Positions 41,886-54,664 of a stretch of DNA of 64,000 bases are shown here, piece after piece; within the stretch, counting starts at the first letter, position 1; every line of letters starts with the position of its first letter. Source of the DNA: Metopolophium dirhodum (Eukaryota > Arthropoda > Insecta > Hemiptera > Aphididae); assembly GCF_019925205.1 (NCBI RefSeq), contig NC_083568.1, positions 6,032,237-6,096,236 on the forward strand, given 5' to 3'. The notes beneath the pieces were generated by a model. That model was given only the letters and a program-made list of their open reading frames with translations, did no database searches and was not told where the DNA came from. The position numbers and the translations under genes were made by a program.

Positions 41886-44800
41886 CTCGGTATACGTCTC
41901 TTGTACTGCCGCGGGTATAATATACTACGAATCGAACGAAGAGACAGTAAACGTCGTCGCCGTCGTCGTAGTTGTCGTCGTCGTTTCTACCGCGGGTGTT
42001 TGTTTGCCGTTTTTTTTTTATCGTTATCAGATCGAAATGAAAAAGGACTGAAAAATAAAGTATATATGAAAAAAAAAAATAAATAAAAAAACGAGAATAA
42101 TGCACCCGCCGGCGTGGCGGAAGGCGGGGGCGGTTGTGTGTCGAAAACGAGAATAAAAGAAGAAATCATTAAAATAAAAAAATATATATACAGAGAGAGA
42201 GAGAGAGCAAAATCATGCATATTTTATGGTTCATTGCAACGCTGTAGCGGCAGACCGTGAGCTGCTGTTGCTGTTGCCGCTGCCGCTGCTCCCGAGACTT
42301 GGACTGTTGTGGCGGCGGCGGCGGCGGTAAGTCATGGATGAGTCCCACGATTGGCTTGTTTCGATTGCGATTACATTAGAAAAGGAAAAAACAAAAAAAC
42401 GTGACTCCGTTTTTGTCATAAAATACGATATATGCGTATGTATAATGTCTCGTCGTCCTCCGCGATACTTGTGCGCGCATTGTTTTCTCTGTGCAGGCCG
42501 CGGCCCGCGTGTAATAGCTATCTCTAGCGCGTATGTGCGTATAATAATATTATGTACCTACCTACCTATAATATACATATACGACTCTATATGTAGGTAT
42601 ATACCCTTTACCCGGTCGACGGAACGAAACAATATATATATAATATATACACGCACTCGTCTATATCTGCAGTACGTATGTGTGTGTATAATAACAATAT
42701 TATATATATAGGTAAATGCATAACTCGCGGTCGTGGCCCGAAAGAGTTATTATATATGTTGGTCGGTATACTGCAGCACACGCGCGCACACACACTCGCG
42801 CTAGCCGGTCACAATGGCACTCGGGCGCGTTCCATACCGCAACAGCGGTAGCGGTTTATATATCATTATCGCCCGAGACTTGGCCTCCGAGCCGGTGCAG
42901 CAGCAGCAGCCGTTAGATAACCTTTGGGTTGCGCGGGTTCGAGTTGGCGCGTTGATGTGTCAATAAGCTGTTAGAGAGCTCGCACGACTATCTTTTTTTC
43001 TCTCTCTCGCCCACCGTCTTCCACCTCTATAATATTATTGTTAGGCGCAGCCATATTCCTTCTTCTTTTCGCACTCCTCTGCGCGGGTATTATAATATTA
43101 TCGTTGTTATTATTACTATTATTGTTATCGTCGTTACGCCGAGCGGAAAAGGTGTCGCGTGCACTCGCGTTATATTATTGTTCGCGGACGCTGATTTATC
43201 ACGAAGACGCCACGCCTATATGTATATTACATTATATACGTGTTGAAGACAGTCGCCGTCACGACGTATGTATAGTATATATACGTATATTCGTCTATAG
43301 CCAGAACCTATACATCGGTATTGTTATATATATGTGCGAATATAGCCTCTGCCGCTGCTGCAGATATCCGATATATTATTATTGTGGACTTTCGCGGGAA
43401 ACAACACATGCGATTCGTATGCCGACACGACCGAAAATCGAAAGCGAGAGTTGGATCATCGAGAGAGAGGACTTAGAGCGACACTGCAATACGCGTACTT
43501 AAATCTGCAGCTTGTACACGAAATTCTGTGTTGCGATGATGGATATCGTGGCGAATGGTCCGTCAGATTTGGTGCGAAGTCAAAGACACTTTCAAATATG
43601 GTCTGTCTTGGGTCTACGTTTTCCGACCTTAGCTATCCCCACACGCTCGTGAGGTTAATATACTAGTAAATAACCTATACACCAAATTCGGCAAACCGCT
43701 AAAGAGCAATACGTGTGAACTGTATTTATTATTATTATGATATATGCTCACGTGAGAAGGACGCGCTTATACTCGAAAATATGTGGCCAGCACACGTTCG
43801 TCTCAGCGTGCATGTGAGAAATTATCGTAGCGAAATGTTATAGTAGATTGAGCGAAACTTCCGTTTACGGACCCTGCTTCATAATATAGGGAACACACTA
43901 TCAACAACGTACACTTTTGAGTTCCCTAACGCACAAGTGTTCGTGGGAAAATTCCCCTCCCTATAGCGGGGCTGAAACTCCCATACAATGTCCGATATGT
44001 GGAGAGGTGGTTTCACTGTAAAATATGGTTTCTATTGCAGCAGAACATTATTATTCTCAAAATTATTTTTAAAATACGGCTTTGATAGCAATTTATGTCC
44101 ATCATTTAGTTATTTTATACTCTATTTCTATGTATATATTTTCAGTGTACTTGTGTACATTATAATCAAAGTAATAGCACTCTTATAATAATTGTGTTCC
44201 GTAGTGATATTGGCAAAGTTATCAAGGTAAACAATAAATCTGATGTAATAAAACGAGAGAAACTTCAACTGAGAAATGCATGTCAATATAAATCGAGTTA
44301 AAACGAGTCAACTTTATATTATGCAGTATCGTTAAAATATAAAAGTTATACATAACCGTACGTTTACTATAAACTCTAAACTCAAATTAAAATCACTACA
44401 AAATTAATAATGTCTTGTGTACAATAATAAAGAGATAACAAAATTATACTGTAAAATCATAAATGCGATATTGTTTCGAGAACCGAAACAGCTATAGTTT
44501 TAGGATTAAGTCAAACGATGAGATTTTCCACACAACATAATAGTAAATCAAAAATGTGTTGTGACGGTTGCATACATATTTAGCTTACCATTTAATATTA
44601 TATACCTAATACATATTACCTGTAAACAAAATAAATCACAGAAAGTTTGAGATTACAATCACTATATTTTAGTTAAGTACTTCAATTGCCTTTCTAAAGT
44701 AAAATCTCCATGTTAGGGTCAATTTGGTTATTTTAAATACATACTTCAGTCATATACTTATATCTACTTAATTTTTATATTTATGTCAAAAATATATAAT

Positions 44801-45600
44801 GTGACTTATATTAATATATACCAACTTTGTATGGTTAAAACGATCTAAATAAAGTTGTTTGTAACATTTAATCGTGAAATTAGTATTTACACGTGAAAAA
44901 ATCATAAATTACGTACACATTATAATAATAATAATACCATGCATACTGCTCGTATATTATCTTGTGGCAACATCAAATTCATAATAATAATAATAAAAAA
45001 CGGTGGCGATATTGTGGTTCGAAAATCCTAACGAGGATTCATTATTGTCGGAAAGCTCATAAAACACTGGGAAATTTAATAACCAAACGTATTATAATAA
45101 TATCATATTCATATAATAATATGATGCTATATATTACGAGTATACGCTATATTCCATGGCCTCTACAAACCCGACCTCCCAGACTTATGACGTTGCAAGT
45201 ATGTATGTTAGTATAACAATATTATAATCTTTCGCGGTATACGGTATAACAGTCCGAAATGCGAATATTATTACGATTGCGAATGTATAACATAATAACG
45301 ACGTATGTGTAACTGGATTATTAATCTGCAGCCCGTGCCGGTATGAAAAGTTTAGAGCCACTGTAATGACCCGCAGTCGGGGGTCGAATGAATGGAAAAC
45401 TAGTGTTATATAACATCGACAGAAGTATACAAGTCTGCAGCGGCCTGATTGCAGTTTGATCGTATTTCGATTCAAATGTTAAACGTTATATTATTATAAC
45501 GCTCAAGTTTTAATGAGACGACGAACCTTTAAGATTGCGAAAGTACCTGTATATAATACTATGTAGGTACAACTACAGATTTCAACGAACGTTTCATGTT
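41886..45600. other. CpG-rich intergenic DNA right of the hAT element
   Basis: From 41886 to about 43560 the DNA is rich in CpG and in CTG/CGG/GTC trinucleotide runs, with a GA tract at 42192-42207 and a GTAAGT donor-like site at 42327. The rest is AT-rich with no supported gene. Confidence 0.5.
42226..42326 (+). CDS. Speculative first coding exon with a leucine-rich leader
   Basis: ATG at 42226 opens a frame with a Leu/Pro run (ELLLLLPLPLLPRLGLLW) that could be a signal peptide. It ends at a strong donor sequence, GTAAGT (42327-42332); without splicing the frame stops at that TAA. The Leu and Arg runs come from CTG and CGG trinucleotide repeats, so a chance origin is quite possible. No downstream exon was matched to it. 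Confidence 0.15.
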
Positions 45601-45602
45601 TA

Positions 45603-45691
45603 CACGGTGTATCGGCTGAAGGATTTGACAGTTTAAATAACAATCTAAATGAGCAATTCATGTAGTTGTGAAATCCTGCCGATACATCCTG
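45603..45691. repeat. 89-bp hairpin: tiny MITE or hairpin RNA candidate
   Basis: The left arm GTGTATCGGCTGAAGGATTT pairs with the right arm AAATCCTGCCGATACATC (one gap and one mismatch), leaving a loop of about 40 nt. TA lies on both sides (45601-45602 and 45692-45693). TA flanks and outward CACGG/CAGGA ends suit a miniature mariner-like element; the length and stem would also suit a pre-miRNA. Sequence alone does not decide. Confidence 0.6.
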
Positions 45692-46377
45692 TAATATGTG
45701 TACGTCGTCGTCATTTACCTATACAGCATAAGTGATTTCATAATATCCGAAAGAAAAAAAAAGGTATATGTATAATACTGTTACAGTAATATTATATCCT
45801 ACCCAGCACCCGCGTACTATATTATAATATATAGGTCATTCAGTTATGCCGAGTTATAATAACATTATCACCGAAAGCCGCAGATATACCCTGGGAAAAC
45901 GTCCTACACGCCGCGATGTCATGTTAATATTTATGACGACTGTGTAATAATAATATATATTGTGGATGATGATTTACTGGTGTAATATAATATTATTATA
46001 CTATCCTTGGCCTAAAGACGTGTATTATGCGAGAAGCATTGCGGTCGCCGGTCGTGAAATTTTAAATAATAATATAATATATGGATTCGATATTATATAT
46101 AGATCGACGTTATTGTTATATATAGTGTAGAGTGCCTATATATATAATATAATAGGTATGTATATTATGTTTACAAACACAACTCGTGATGCCTGCAGAT
46201 GTCTTTCGTGTTATACGAACATTGCGTAGTAAATAATAATCATCAAATGCTCACTTTCCATACAATTATTTATATATACATATATGATGTGATGGAACAA
46301 TGCAAATAATATAACATATTATATTATACACATAATAATAATATACCTAATACAATACAATATACCTAACCTGCAGC

Positions 46378-46743
46378 CTATCGAACCGGCCGGGTCGGTG
46401 GAGATCGCTTTCTGAACGATGCCGCGATTCTCGGAAGACAATATAATATAATATGGTACAAGTCTGTTTCACGATGTAAATAATAATCGTTTCGCGTCAG
46501 CTGACTCGGAGAAAATTGGTTTTCATCGCGGCGGCGCAAACTCAATTGTCGACTATTGGCGGTGGCGATATTACCATCGGCTCGAGTACGCATCTCATCC
46601 AATATCACCGCGGCACGGACACTATAAATTAGTGGCGAGCTGAAGGCTTTCGAATCGATGTGTAATTGGAAAACGTAATTGGATGAGTCATCGCGCGCCC
46701 CGTCCGCCGTAGGTCTGGCGGCGAAATTTTGAATTTCAAACAC
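46378..46743 (-). CDS. Weak ORF in a CpG-rich block, product unknown
   Basis: About 120 codons are open on the minus strand with mixed composition (for example NYVFQLHIDSKAF), beginning at a GTG and extending a few codons further up to a TGA. There is no ATG at the start, no clear splice acceptor and no family I recognise. The surrounding DNA is richer in CpG than its flanks, which favours long chance ORFs. Confidence 0.15.
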   Translation of the reverse strand: MFEIQNFAARPTADGARDDSSNYVFQLHIDSKAFSSPLIYSVRAAVILDEMRTRADGNIATANSRQLSLRRRDENQFSPSQLTRNDYYLHRETDLYHIILYCLPRIAASFRKRSPPTRPVR

Positions 46744-49134
46744 ACGCTCGTCCGTCGAATTTTGTTGTCAAGTCCGCAAACGCGGCTTTCGTGCACACTA
46801 TATTACTATATAGGACGTACCTACACACGCTCACACGGTTATTTCTTTTTTCCTTCGGATCGCATTCGCAACAACCCGGCAGTTGGAGAGTGAAAAACAG
46901 CCAACTTTAAGCATTGTCCCGCGCAGGAGAATTCAAGCAAGACAAATGCGATAACATTTCGTAAATCACCGTGTCACATATATTTCTATATGTATAATAT
47001 GATATAGCATATAGGTATACAGTGTACCTGTAGTATACATTTACAATGTCTGCCTGTTTGTATTGTTTGTATCGTGCGTATTGTTTTTCGTCCCGATTTT
47101 AGAGCTAATATCGTTAATGTCTGTTTTGAGAATCTTCATTGTCTCCCGTAACACGCTGGCCGTCGTATAGTCGACTAACGCAATATTAGTATACAATAAT
47201 ATTGTCGTCCGAGGAATTTCGTTTGAAATTTAAATATCCAAATAGTATTGGATCGAATATATTTCAGGTTTTTTTTGTCCATCGGGTTCCGAATAGGTAT
47301 AAGCGATTCCGATGTGTGAACAAACGAAAAAAAAACCAATATAAATTATTTCAATTTGAAAATTAATCGAGTTTGGAATTCTTTTAAATATATATGTTTT
47401 GATGTTCGGTCGAAACCACGATGTACCAGCTAGAATGTACGATATTATAATAATATTATGATTTTTACGATTCAGTATGTGGTGTTAGACGTTATTATTT
47501 TTCGCCCTTCGTTGATCTTTTGATATTTATAAGAAAACTGATTTGATCCGCTGATGATTTAAACTACTAATAGACCGACTGTTTAATAACTTAAACAAAA
47601 ATATATATCTGTAATAGCATAAATTTGGGAGTACAGTTTGTAAAATAAGTTTACAATGCAACTATTAAGTATTGTATACATAAATAGGCACGTTGTTACG
47701 ACAAAACGGTATAATACAATTAAACGACTTTGAATGACGTGACGTGATTTTAGATAAATGATGTATAGATGACGTGGCAACTCGATTTATTTTTGGACTG
47801 ATAATTATAATAATAATACTGACCTTGATTGAAAGTTCTACACTGCGGTAGGACGCGGTATCGAACGGTTTTGCCGTATTCTACGCGCTTATTTGCCTAA
47901 TGACCCGGAGAATTATAATAATATGCTTTTTGGTTCACGTTCAAGAGGACGATGATAATAATAATAATAATACCTAAATTAAGGAAGGAAGCTCTTGCGC
48001 AACATCCCCTTTTCGTGGGAGTATAATAAAATTTCCAAACATCATCAGTGATTCACTTTTGATACTCACCCTAAATCCATTCGACGTCTTCGTTTATATA
48101 GTACCGCGCGGCTTGTACATTATATATTGATATAAAATATATAAACTCGCCTCATGAATACCAATTCGGTTCGGAATACCTTTGCAATATCATTAGCCGG
48201 ATTCCGAGAAAACGGTTTCTTTGAAAACAATAATATGCGGTACTGCAGGATACAGATTCTACGCGTTATTTTTTATTTTATTTTTTAAATCTGAATTTCA
48301 AAAAAAATTCTTGAATCCTTAATAGTTATTTTTACAAGCCATTATGTTTTCTGTTATTTTGAACTCGATATTTTTTAAATTATTTACAAAATATCATTGG
48401 CGGAGAAGAAAAAATATACAATTTTTACAGTCATTATTTTTAGGTTTTTACGTTTATGAATAATTATTGCATACATTTTTAATTTCATTTTCGGTGGCAG
48501 AACATTTTTCAGAGAATTTCGATGTACTTATAAAAATTAAATTTCAAACGAGTAGTTAATTATTTATAAACGTTTTAAGTTGACAACATTTTCCAGTGTT
48601 CCCCGGTGGCCCCTTACTCCGCTCATTTAAACTTTATACAAACTCATAGTATTTCGTTTGATATTCGATTTTTCTCGATAAAATTTCTCAGAAAAATATT
48701 CCTCTTTGGAATATGAAATTAAATATTCGTGCCGTCATTCTATAAGTTAAAAAAAATGAAAGCGATAAAAAAAAAAGAATACTAATAAAATAAAATATAA
48801 TATTTTGTAACGAATTTAAATTATAATATGAAAAAAATATTTTCAAAAACTTTTGAAACAGTTGAGCGTTTAATGTTAAGACAATCACTCATCTGTGTAC
48901 GCGCAGCTAATTACAACATCAGAAGTATAAAATAACACACAATTTTGAACATCTAAGCTTCAGTAACTCTATAATGTAATACATTTTCTAAAAGATGCTG
49001 AACTACATACAGACATTTAGAATTGTATAATATTGTCTATTCTTCGTTGACTTTGTTCATTGTTTCTCTAAATAATTATAATTTTTGTAAAATGATTCCT
49101 CAATTATCGTAGTTAAGCTATGATTCCTGTAACC

Positions 49135-49270
49135 TAAAAGATAAGATACTGATGTCGAAATCGAAGGACTCCTTCCGGCAGAAATTTTGTATACGGGATA
49201 TAAAAAAAATAAAAAAACAAACACCACTGTAAAACCACTGGCTTCCTCGCTCCGTTTAGAATTTAAAAAT
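49135..49270 (+). repeat. Fragment related to the right end of the 55992-57303 element
   Basis: At 49202-49269 a run of A/T with CACTGTAAAACCACTGGCTT then TCGCTCCG and AGAATTTAAAA parallels 57240-57307 (CATTGTAAAATCAATAAATT, TCGCTTCG, AGAATCTAAAA) in the same order and orientation. Similarity fades upstream. It is likely an old truncated copy. Confidence 0.55.
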
Positions 49271-51788
49271 ATCGATTGTACGCTTGAATAATATAATATA
49301 TATAATATAAAAACACACACACACACACACACACAATCAACCTCAGAGAAGCGTTCGAAAGGAATATTCACAAAAATACTATCGACGCATTATGAGATCG
49401 TTTACGATCATTTTCAAACTTTGTGTAACAATATTGTAATTATTGTTATTACCGTCGTAAACGTTCAAACTCCACGACGGTATGAACCGCATTTGAACGG
49501 TTCCACGGCCTCGCATCGATACCGATATGGACACACGTGATGTTACGCATATCCTGAGCGTACGAGTCGCATTTTACATCGTATATTGCGAAACCACGCG
49601 TATTCGATTTAACACGATTTACACGCAAAACGTGCTGTCAGCAATAAATAATAATATTCGATAATATAATATAACGCGCGGGTACCGCGTGCAACTATAT
49701 GGGGATTTGCCACGGATTAAGTAACTCCGTCATCGTGAACTCATGACCGAATCGTATTTAAATATTTCCCTACGTGTAGCATATAATAATAATAATAATA
49801 ATGATAATAATAATAGGTACATTATATTATTATAACTGCAAGATTTATTGCAGCAAAAAACAGTTTTTTACGCCGAGTTGTTATTATATTTTTGGTTAAA
49901 AAAAAAAACAATAATAATAATAATAATTAACAGAAACCTCTGAAATTCGTCATTGGCAAACAAATCATAATGATTTAAGTTACATTTGGACAGCAACAAT
50001 AAAAACATGTAATAATTGTTAGTTAAATTGGAATTCGTCGGTTAAACTAGTTATATTGTATCATAACCTGCACACAACACACTATATTTAGGTACGCGTC
50101 TATACAATATAATATTTTTACACCTTATATAGGTGTGAAAAAATAAGAACGATAATATGAAATTGACTTGTTAAGACTCAAAAACGATATTATATTTAAA
50201 TTAAAAACATATTTTTCTTCTACCGTAGCAAAAAAATATTCTAGCAAATTGCAATTTAAGTTTTTTTAAAGGTTTCATTTTTTTTAATGGTTTTCATACT
50301 CGGCATAAATCAACGTCAAGTGTTAAACTATTTATAATGTATTCACACGTGCCCGAAATTAATAATTAATTCTTTCATCGGTAAAAAACGAAATGATAAT
50401 ACAATTATCAAGACCATATTTTCATTTTTAATTTATACGTATCACTTATAACCGTCATTATGAACCATTCATAATTATACCATTTTACGTTTTTACCTAT
50501 GCCTATAATGAGACTATGAACTATATTATAAAAACAAAAACAAAAAACAGTAATATTATAATAAGAAATGTAAGTATAGGTACGTATTATCATATACCTG
50601 TTTTATTCTTAAAAATAATTTTGTGATATGTATATGAACCGACTGTCGAACGCCATAATATCGTAGTATTAAATATTATTTTCCTAACAATTTTTGGTAG
50701 TTTAATTAGCAAATATATATATATATATATATTTTACGTATATTTTTTCCCAAGTTACATTTACGTTGTAGCCTCCAGATGTATCCAGACATGGCTTTCA
50801 TCACTCGTCAAAGGGTGTTATTATTATTTTGGCGTAATTTTAATTTAATACGTGAACCAATTTTGTAAATACTTACATGATTGTCGCGAGGTGAATATTA
50901 AACTCTGGTTCTGAACGATCCAGATCTAGTTCGCCCACGTCGCGCGTCGTTTTGAGGTACGTCGACTAAAAAAAAAAAATCACACCAAATAATTAATTAA
51001 TACTTATAATAATATACGCGGTTACTATATTATAATATTATCCACCGGTACAAAAATTATTGATTAAAGCAATCGGAGTGGAGTAATATTTGGGAGAGGC
51101 CGCCACTTGTTTCACGCGCATGCACAGACCACGTTGGCGGTTAGCAGTGTTTAATTATTAACGAAATTAATTCTGTTTTATGCGTTATAATAATATTATA
51201 TTATATTATATCATGTTCAAACGTCCCGAGGAACAATAACACGTACTTTACAGTATTCTGACGAAAAATATGATCGATGTACTTAAAGCCCATTATTAAG
51301 TATACCAGTATAGTATAGTACCTATACCTATACACAACAACTTTCCATGCACGGAATAAATAACCAAGCAAACGTATCATTATTTTTTGTTTTACAAATT
51401 CTATAATAATAAATATTTATAAAATATATAATACTCGTATTTATACCTACCTACTACCTACTTATTATATTATATTATTATAAATGGGGTGATTTAACAA
51501 ACATGACTACCGATTTTTTGTCCTTTAATAAAGTATTTTATTACATTTTGATATTTGGAGTTTTAGTCTAATTATATAGTCATATTTTCTAATAAAAAAA
51601 GTTTTTCGTACCATATTTTATTATGTGTGGCTAGACTATATTCTTTTTTGATGATATGATAACCACACTTTTCCACTGTAAATCAGATGATTTTTTCAAC
51701 ATTTTTATGCGTTTCATTCCAAATTTGAACGATATTTTTTTCTGAGTTATTATTTTTGCACTAACAATCAATTATATAATAATACGAT

Positions 51789-52068
51789 AATGGGGGACGG
51801 AGTGGCCGAGCGGACTAAGGTGTCAGCTGCGACGCAGCCGACCCGGGTTCGATACCTCGGTCGCGGGCGGCATTTTTCTTCGGGAAAGTCATGGTGTCCG
51901 GAGAACAAGTGCCGCCGGGCATGGCGGATACCTACGGGTGCCCAAATTAAAAATTCTGCCAAAACAAACACACACGTGTAAACAAATCTACAGTATCCTC
52001 CCCTACAGTACCAAAGGCTAATAATAACCTAGTAGTTGAAGCCTTAACCCTAATAAAAAAAAAAATAA
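51789..52068 (+). mobile_element. tRNA-derived SINE with target-site duplication
   Basis: Seen: the 5' part resembles a class II (Ser/Leu-type) tRNA. It has a polymerase III A box TGGCCGAGCGG (51803-51813), a hairpin in place of the anticodon arm, and a B box GGTTCGATACC (51846-51856, one mismatch to consensus). A tRNA-unrelated body follows, ending in an A-rich tail. The direct repeat AATAATACGAT (11 bp) flanks the unit at 51778-51788 and 52069-52079, the mark of LINE-assisted insertion. It would be transcribed from its internal promoter; mobility would need a LINE in trans. Overlapping ORFs on both strands are incidental. Confidence 0.87.
51803..51856 (+). promoter_or_regulatory. Internal RNA polymerase III promoter (A and B boxes) of the SINE
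   Basis: A box TGGCCGAGCGG and B box GGTTCGATACC are about 33 bp apart, a normal tRNA-type spacing. The B box has A where consensus has T at its ninth position, so activity may be reduced. Confidence 0.7.
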
Positions 52069-52079
52069 AATAATACGAT

Positions 52080-53955
52080 GAACAATAGTAATGATATGGT
52101 TTTATACATCAAATTAACTTCGGTTTACAGTAAAAAAGTTATGGTTAGGATTACGGTTACGTTGTAAACCACTTGATATTTTCCTCTCCAAGGAAAATTT
52201 GTGAATCATATACATGGTTTTGTTAACAATAATAACCACGACAACGTGAATCTTACGATAAATTGCTTGAAAGTCAAAATATGTGTACCCAGCTCAAAAA
52301 CATATATTATATGTTAACTGAGGTAGTTTTATATATTAAAAAGAAGTTTGTACTGCCACTATTGTACTGGTTAACCCTTATGAAATTACTTAAGAAATGT
52401 AAGTTTTTAAAAATATGGTCTGAGGCACACTTGGAAATTCAAAAACTTCATAATTTGATTGAATTCTGTATCTAAGGAGAAAAGTGGGGAGGGATGAGCG
52501 TGCACGGTTAATCGTCCTATATAGACTATTTTATGTTCTATTTAAATGCACGCGTTTAGCAAATTATATTTTTTTAATCATTTGGAGCAGTTGGATCGTA
52601 GTTACGTGTTCCATACATTATGTGTGCACCTACAAACTATATATTATTATGTTTATAATGTCAAATTACGAACTCGGACGAAAAGTGTATTAAAGAAATT
52701 ATTTTGAATAAAGTACAAGCCACGGCTTCCACACGAGAATTAATTTATTATTTTTTATTCAAATACGATACAGTGTTATACGATATTATGTTTAACGTCA
52801 TATTTTTCAGATTCGATTTCGTTTTTGCGTTTTAACAAAACACGAGAGTCACGCATTACACGAGACGTGTTTGTTCCACTGCGTGTTTAGTAGACAAATT
52901 ATTTAGATATGGGTAGGTACCCGCCATTATATTTTACTATATATATTTTTGAAGTATTATTAATTTGAACGCCACACGTACGATAGAAAAAATGAAAAAC
53001 CGTTTTATATTTTATCGATTGGTAATTGAAAATTAACATACTCGTCCGGTAATAAATTCCGTGTATCTGAAACAGTGATACAGACACGTTCTTCTTTTCG
53101 GCTATTCTCTCGTATGCACAAATATTATAATAGCTATTGGATTATTTTACGCTAAATTCGTGTAAATACCCGTCGCTGTTTTTCGACACCGTATATACTT
53201 TCGAAATAGTTTTAACTCGTTGGGACGTTATACATCGCGATCGGCGTGCACAATAATATAATAGATTATAAAATAATATACAATAGCAGCGCATCGTCGA
53301 ATTCTTTTATAACAATCTCAGTCCGAAATCAAACTCTTATAAGACAAAAAAAAAATATCGCTAGTTCAATAATTATATTTAAACCATCGCTTGTCGGCCT
53401 TATACACATGGACACTATATTTATACCTACTATATAATATATATTATAATAGTATGCGACACGTGTAAACGCGGCGGTTAGCGCTTCACAGGCGGTTATC
53501 GACGACGATCGACGGCTTTTTTACAATAATTTATACCGAAGGGCGAGAAGAAAGGAAAAAAAATCAGCTCACTATAATTCAGTTCGGTCCATGACTGATG
53601 AGTGTAAGGGAATATAATAAGAGAATATAATAATATACGACAAAATAGAAGAGTCGTCACGTCCGTCCGTCGCCCATCCGACGATTTTCATCCGTCCGTT
53701 GGATGGCACGCGACTGTAGGTTTTACACCACCCTAGCGCCGATGTATTGGGGAAAATAAACAGAAAGGGGGAAAAAAAGAACCCATTAAAAATAACTCCC
53801 ACCCGTCACCGTGCACGGTTATCACCGGTCCTAATGGACGCTATATATACGCGCCGCTGTTCGTGTGCAACGTCCAGGAATTCCTGTCTGCGCTTCCGGA
53901 GACCATCGGGAAAACCATAAATAATAATATTACACGTACATAATATCGTCTACAA
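52080..53955. other. Intergenic DNA between the SINE and the 54-kb element cluster
   Basis: Mostly AT-rich, with a CpG-rich patch at about 53460-53900. Short open frames at 52263 and 52484 have no recognisable product. No repeat ends were found. Confidence 0.5.
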
Positions 53956-54240
53956 GGCCGTAACTGGGGGGGGGGGTCCAGAGGTATTACCTCCCCCCGA
54001 AATTGTTTCAAAATCAGAAACGTTTTAGCAGTAAATTTATATTGTTCATCGATATTATAATATATATGTTATATGTATAAATGTATAATACCTATATTTT
54101 ATTAAAAATAGTTTCGTTAAAGCTGCAACAGTAATAACGAGAATAAAGAGTTTTTACATTTTGAATGTAAATACAAATTGTTAAAAAATACTGAATCCCC
54201 CCACCAAAAAAAAAAAAAAAATGTTTTTTCGGTTACTGCC
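53956..54240. mobile_element. Possible degenerate DNA-transposon remnant with G-run end
   Basis: The left end GGCCGTAACT followed by a run of G faces the right end GGTTACTGCC; eight of ten bases pair as inverted repeats. No target duplication is visible. The remembered aphid pattern of GCGTAACT-type ends followed by G runs makes a transposon remnant plausible. It lies 50 bp from the ATCTAGAT MITE. Confidence 0.3.
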
Positions 54241-54288
54241 ATGATTGATTATAATATACGCGTATGTATTTATCACGTTATATATATA

Positions 54289-54656
54289 CAGTGTTCGGAC
54301 TTATCTAGATGAATATCTAGATAATTATTTGTTCATATTTTATCTTATCTAGATAAATAGTTACAAGGTATTTAAACGTTCATCTTAGATAATTTTTTTA
54401 CTAATCTAAATAAATTCATCTAGATACATTTCTCATTGATAAAAATTGCGAAATTGTACAAACGTATTTTTAAATATTTATACAGATTCTTAAACAAATT
54501 TTATGGTTTATAAATAATGTAATTATTTTTATTTATATCATTATTATTATGTTCCTAGTGCCCAACTAAAATATACCTAAATTTAAAACCATTTAAAAAA
54601 TAATTGTATCTTTTTTTTTATCTAGATAAAAAAGTACTTATCTAGTCTGAACACTG
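54289..54656. mobile_element. Non-autonomous hAT-type MITE (368 bp) rich in ATCTAGAT
   Basis: Seen: the ends CAGTGTTCGGACT and, reverse-complemented, CAGTGTTCAGACT match at 12 of 13 positions. TATATATA (8 bp) flanks both sides (54281-54288 and 54657-54664), the target-duplication length of hAT elements, although this word is low in complexity and could match by chance. The palindrome ATCTAGAT occurs at 54303, 54315, 54347, 54418 and 54620. There is no coding capacity, so mobility would depend on a transposase encoded elsewhere. Confidence 0.8.
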
Positions 54657-54664
54657 TATATATA

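Larger units (their letters stand above)
45694..51777. other. Intergenic DNA between the hairpin element and the SINE
   Basis: Holds a CpG-rich block at about 46380-46800, a repeat fragment at 49135-49270, an AC microsatellite at 49312-49335, a CpG-rich patch at 49440-49740 and AAT tracts near 49788-49815. No gene is supported. Confidence 0.5.

Noticed and set aside
51768..51981. Open frames of over 60 codons on both strands at 51768-51981
   Set aside because: They lie inside the tRNA-derived SINE, whose structure and target duplication explain the sequence.
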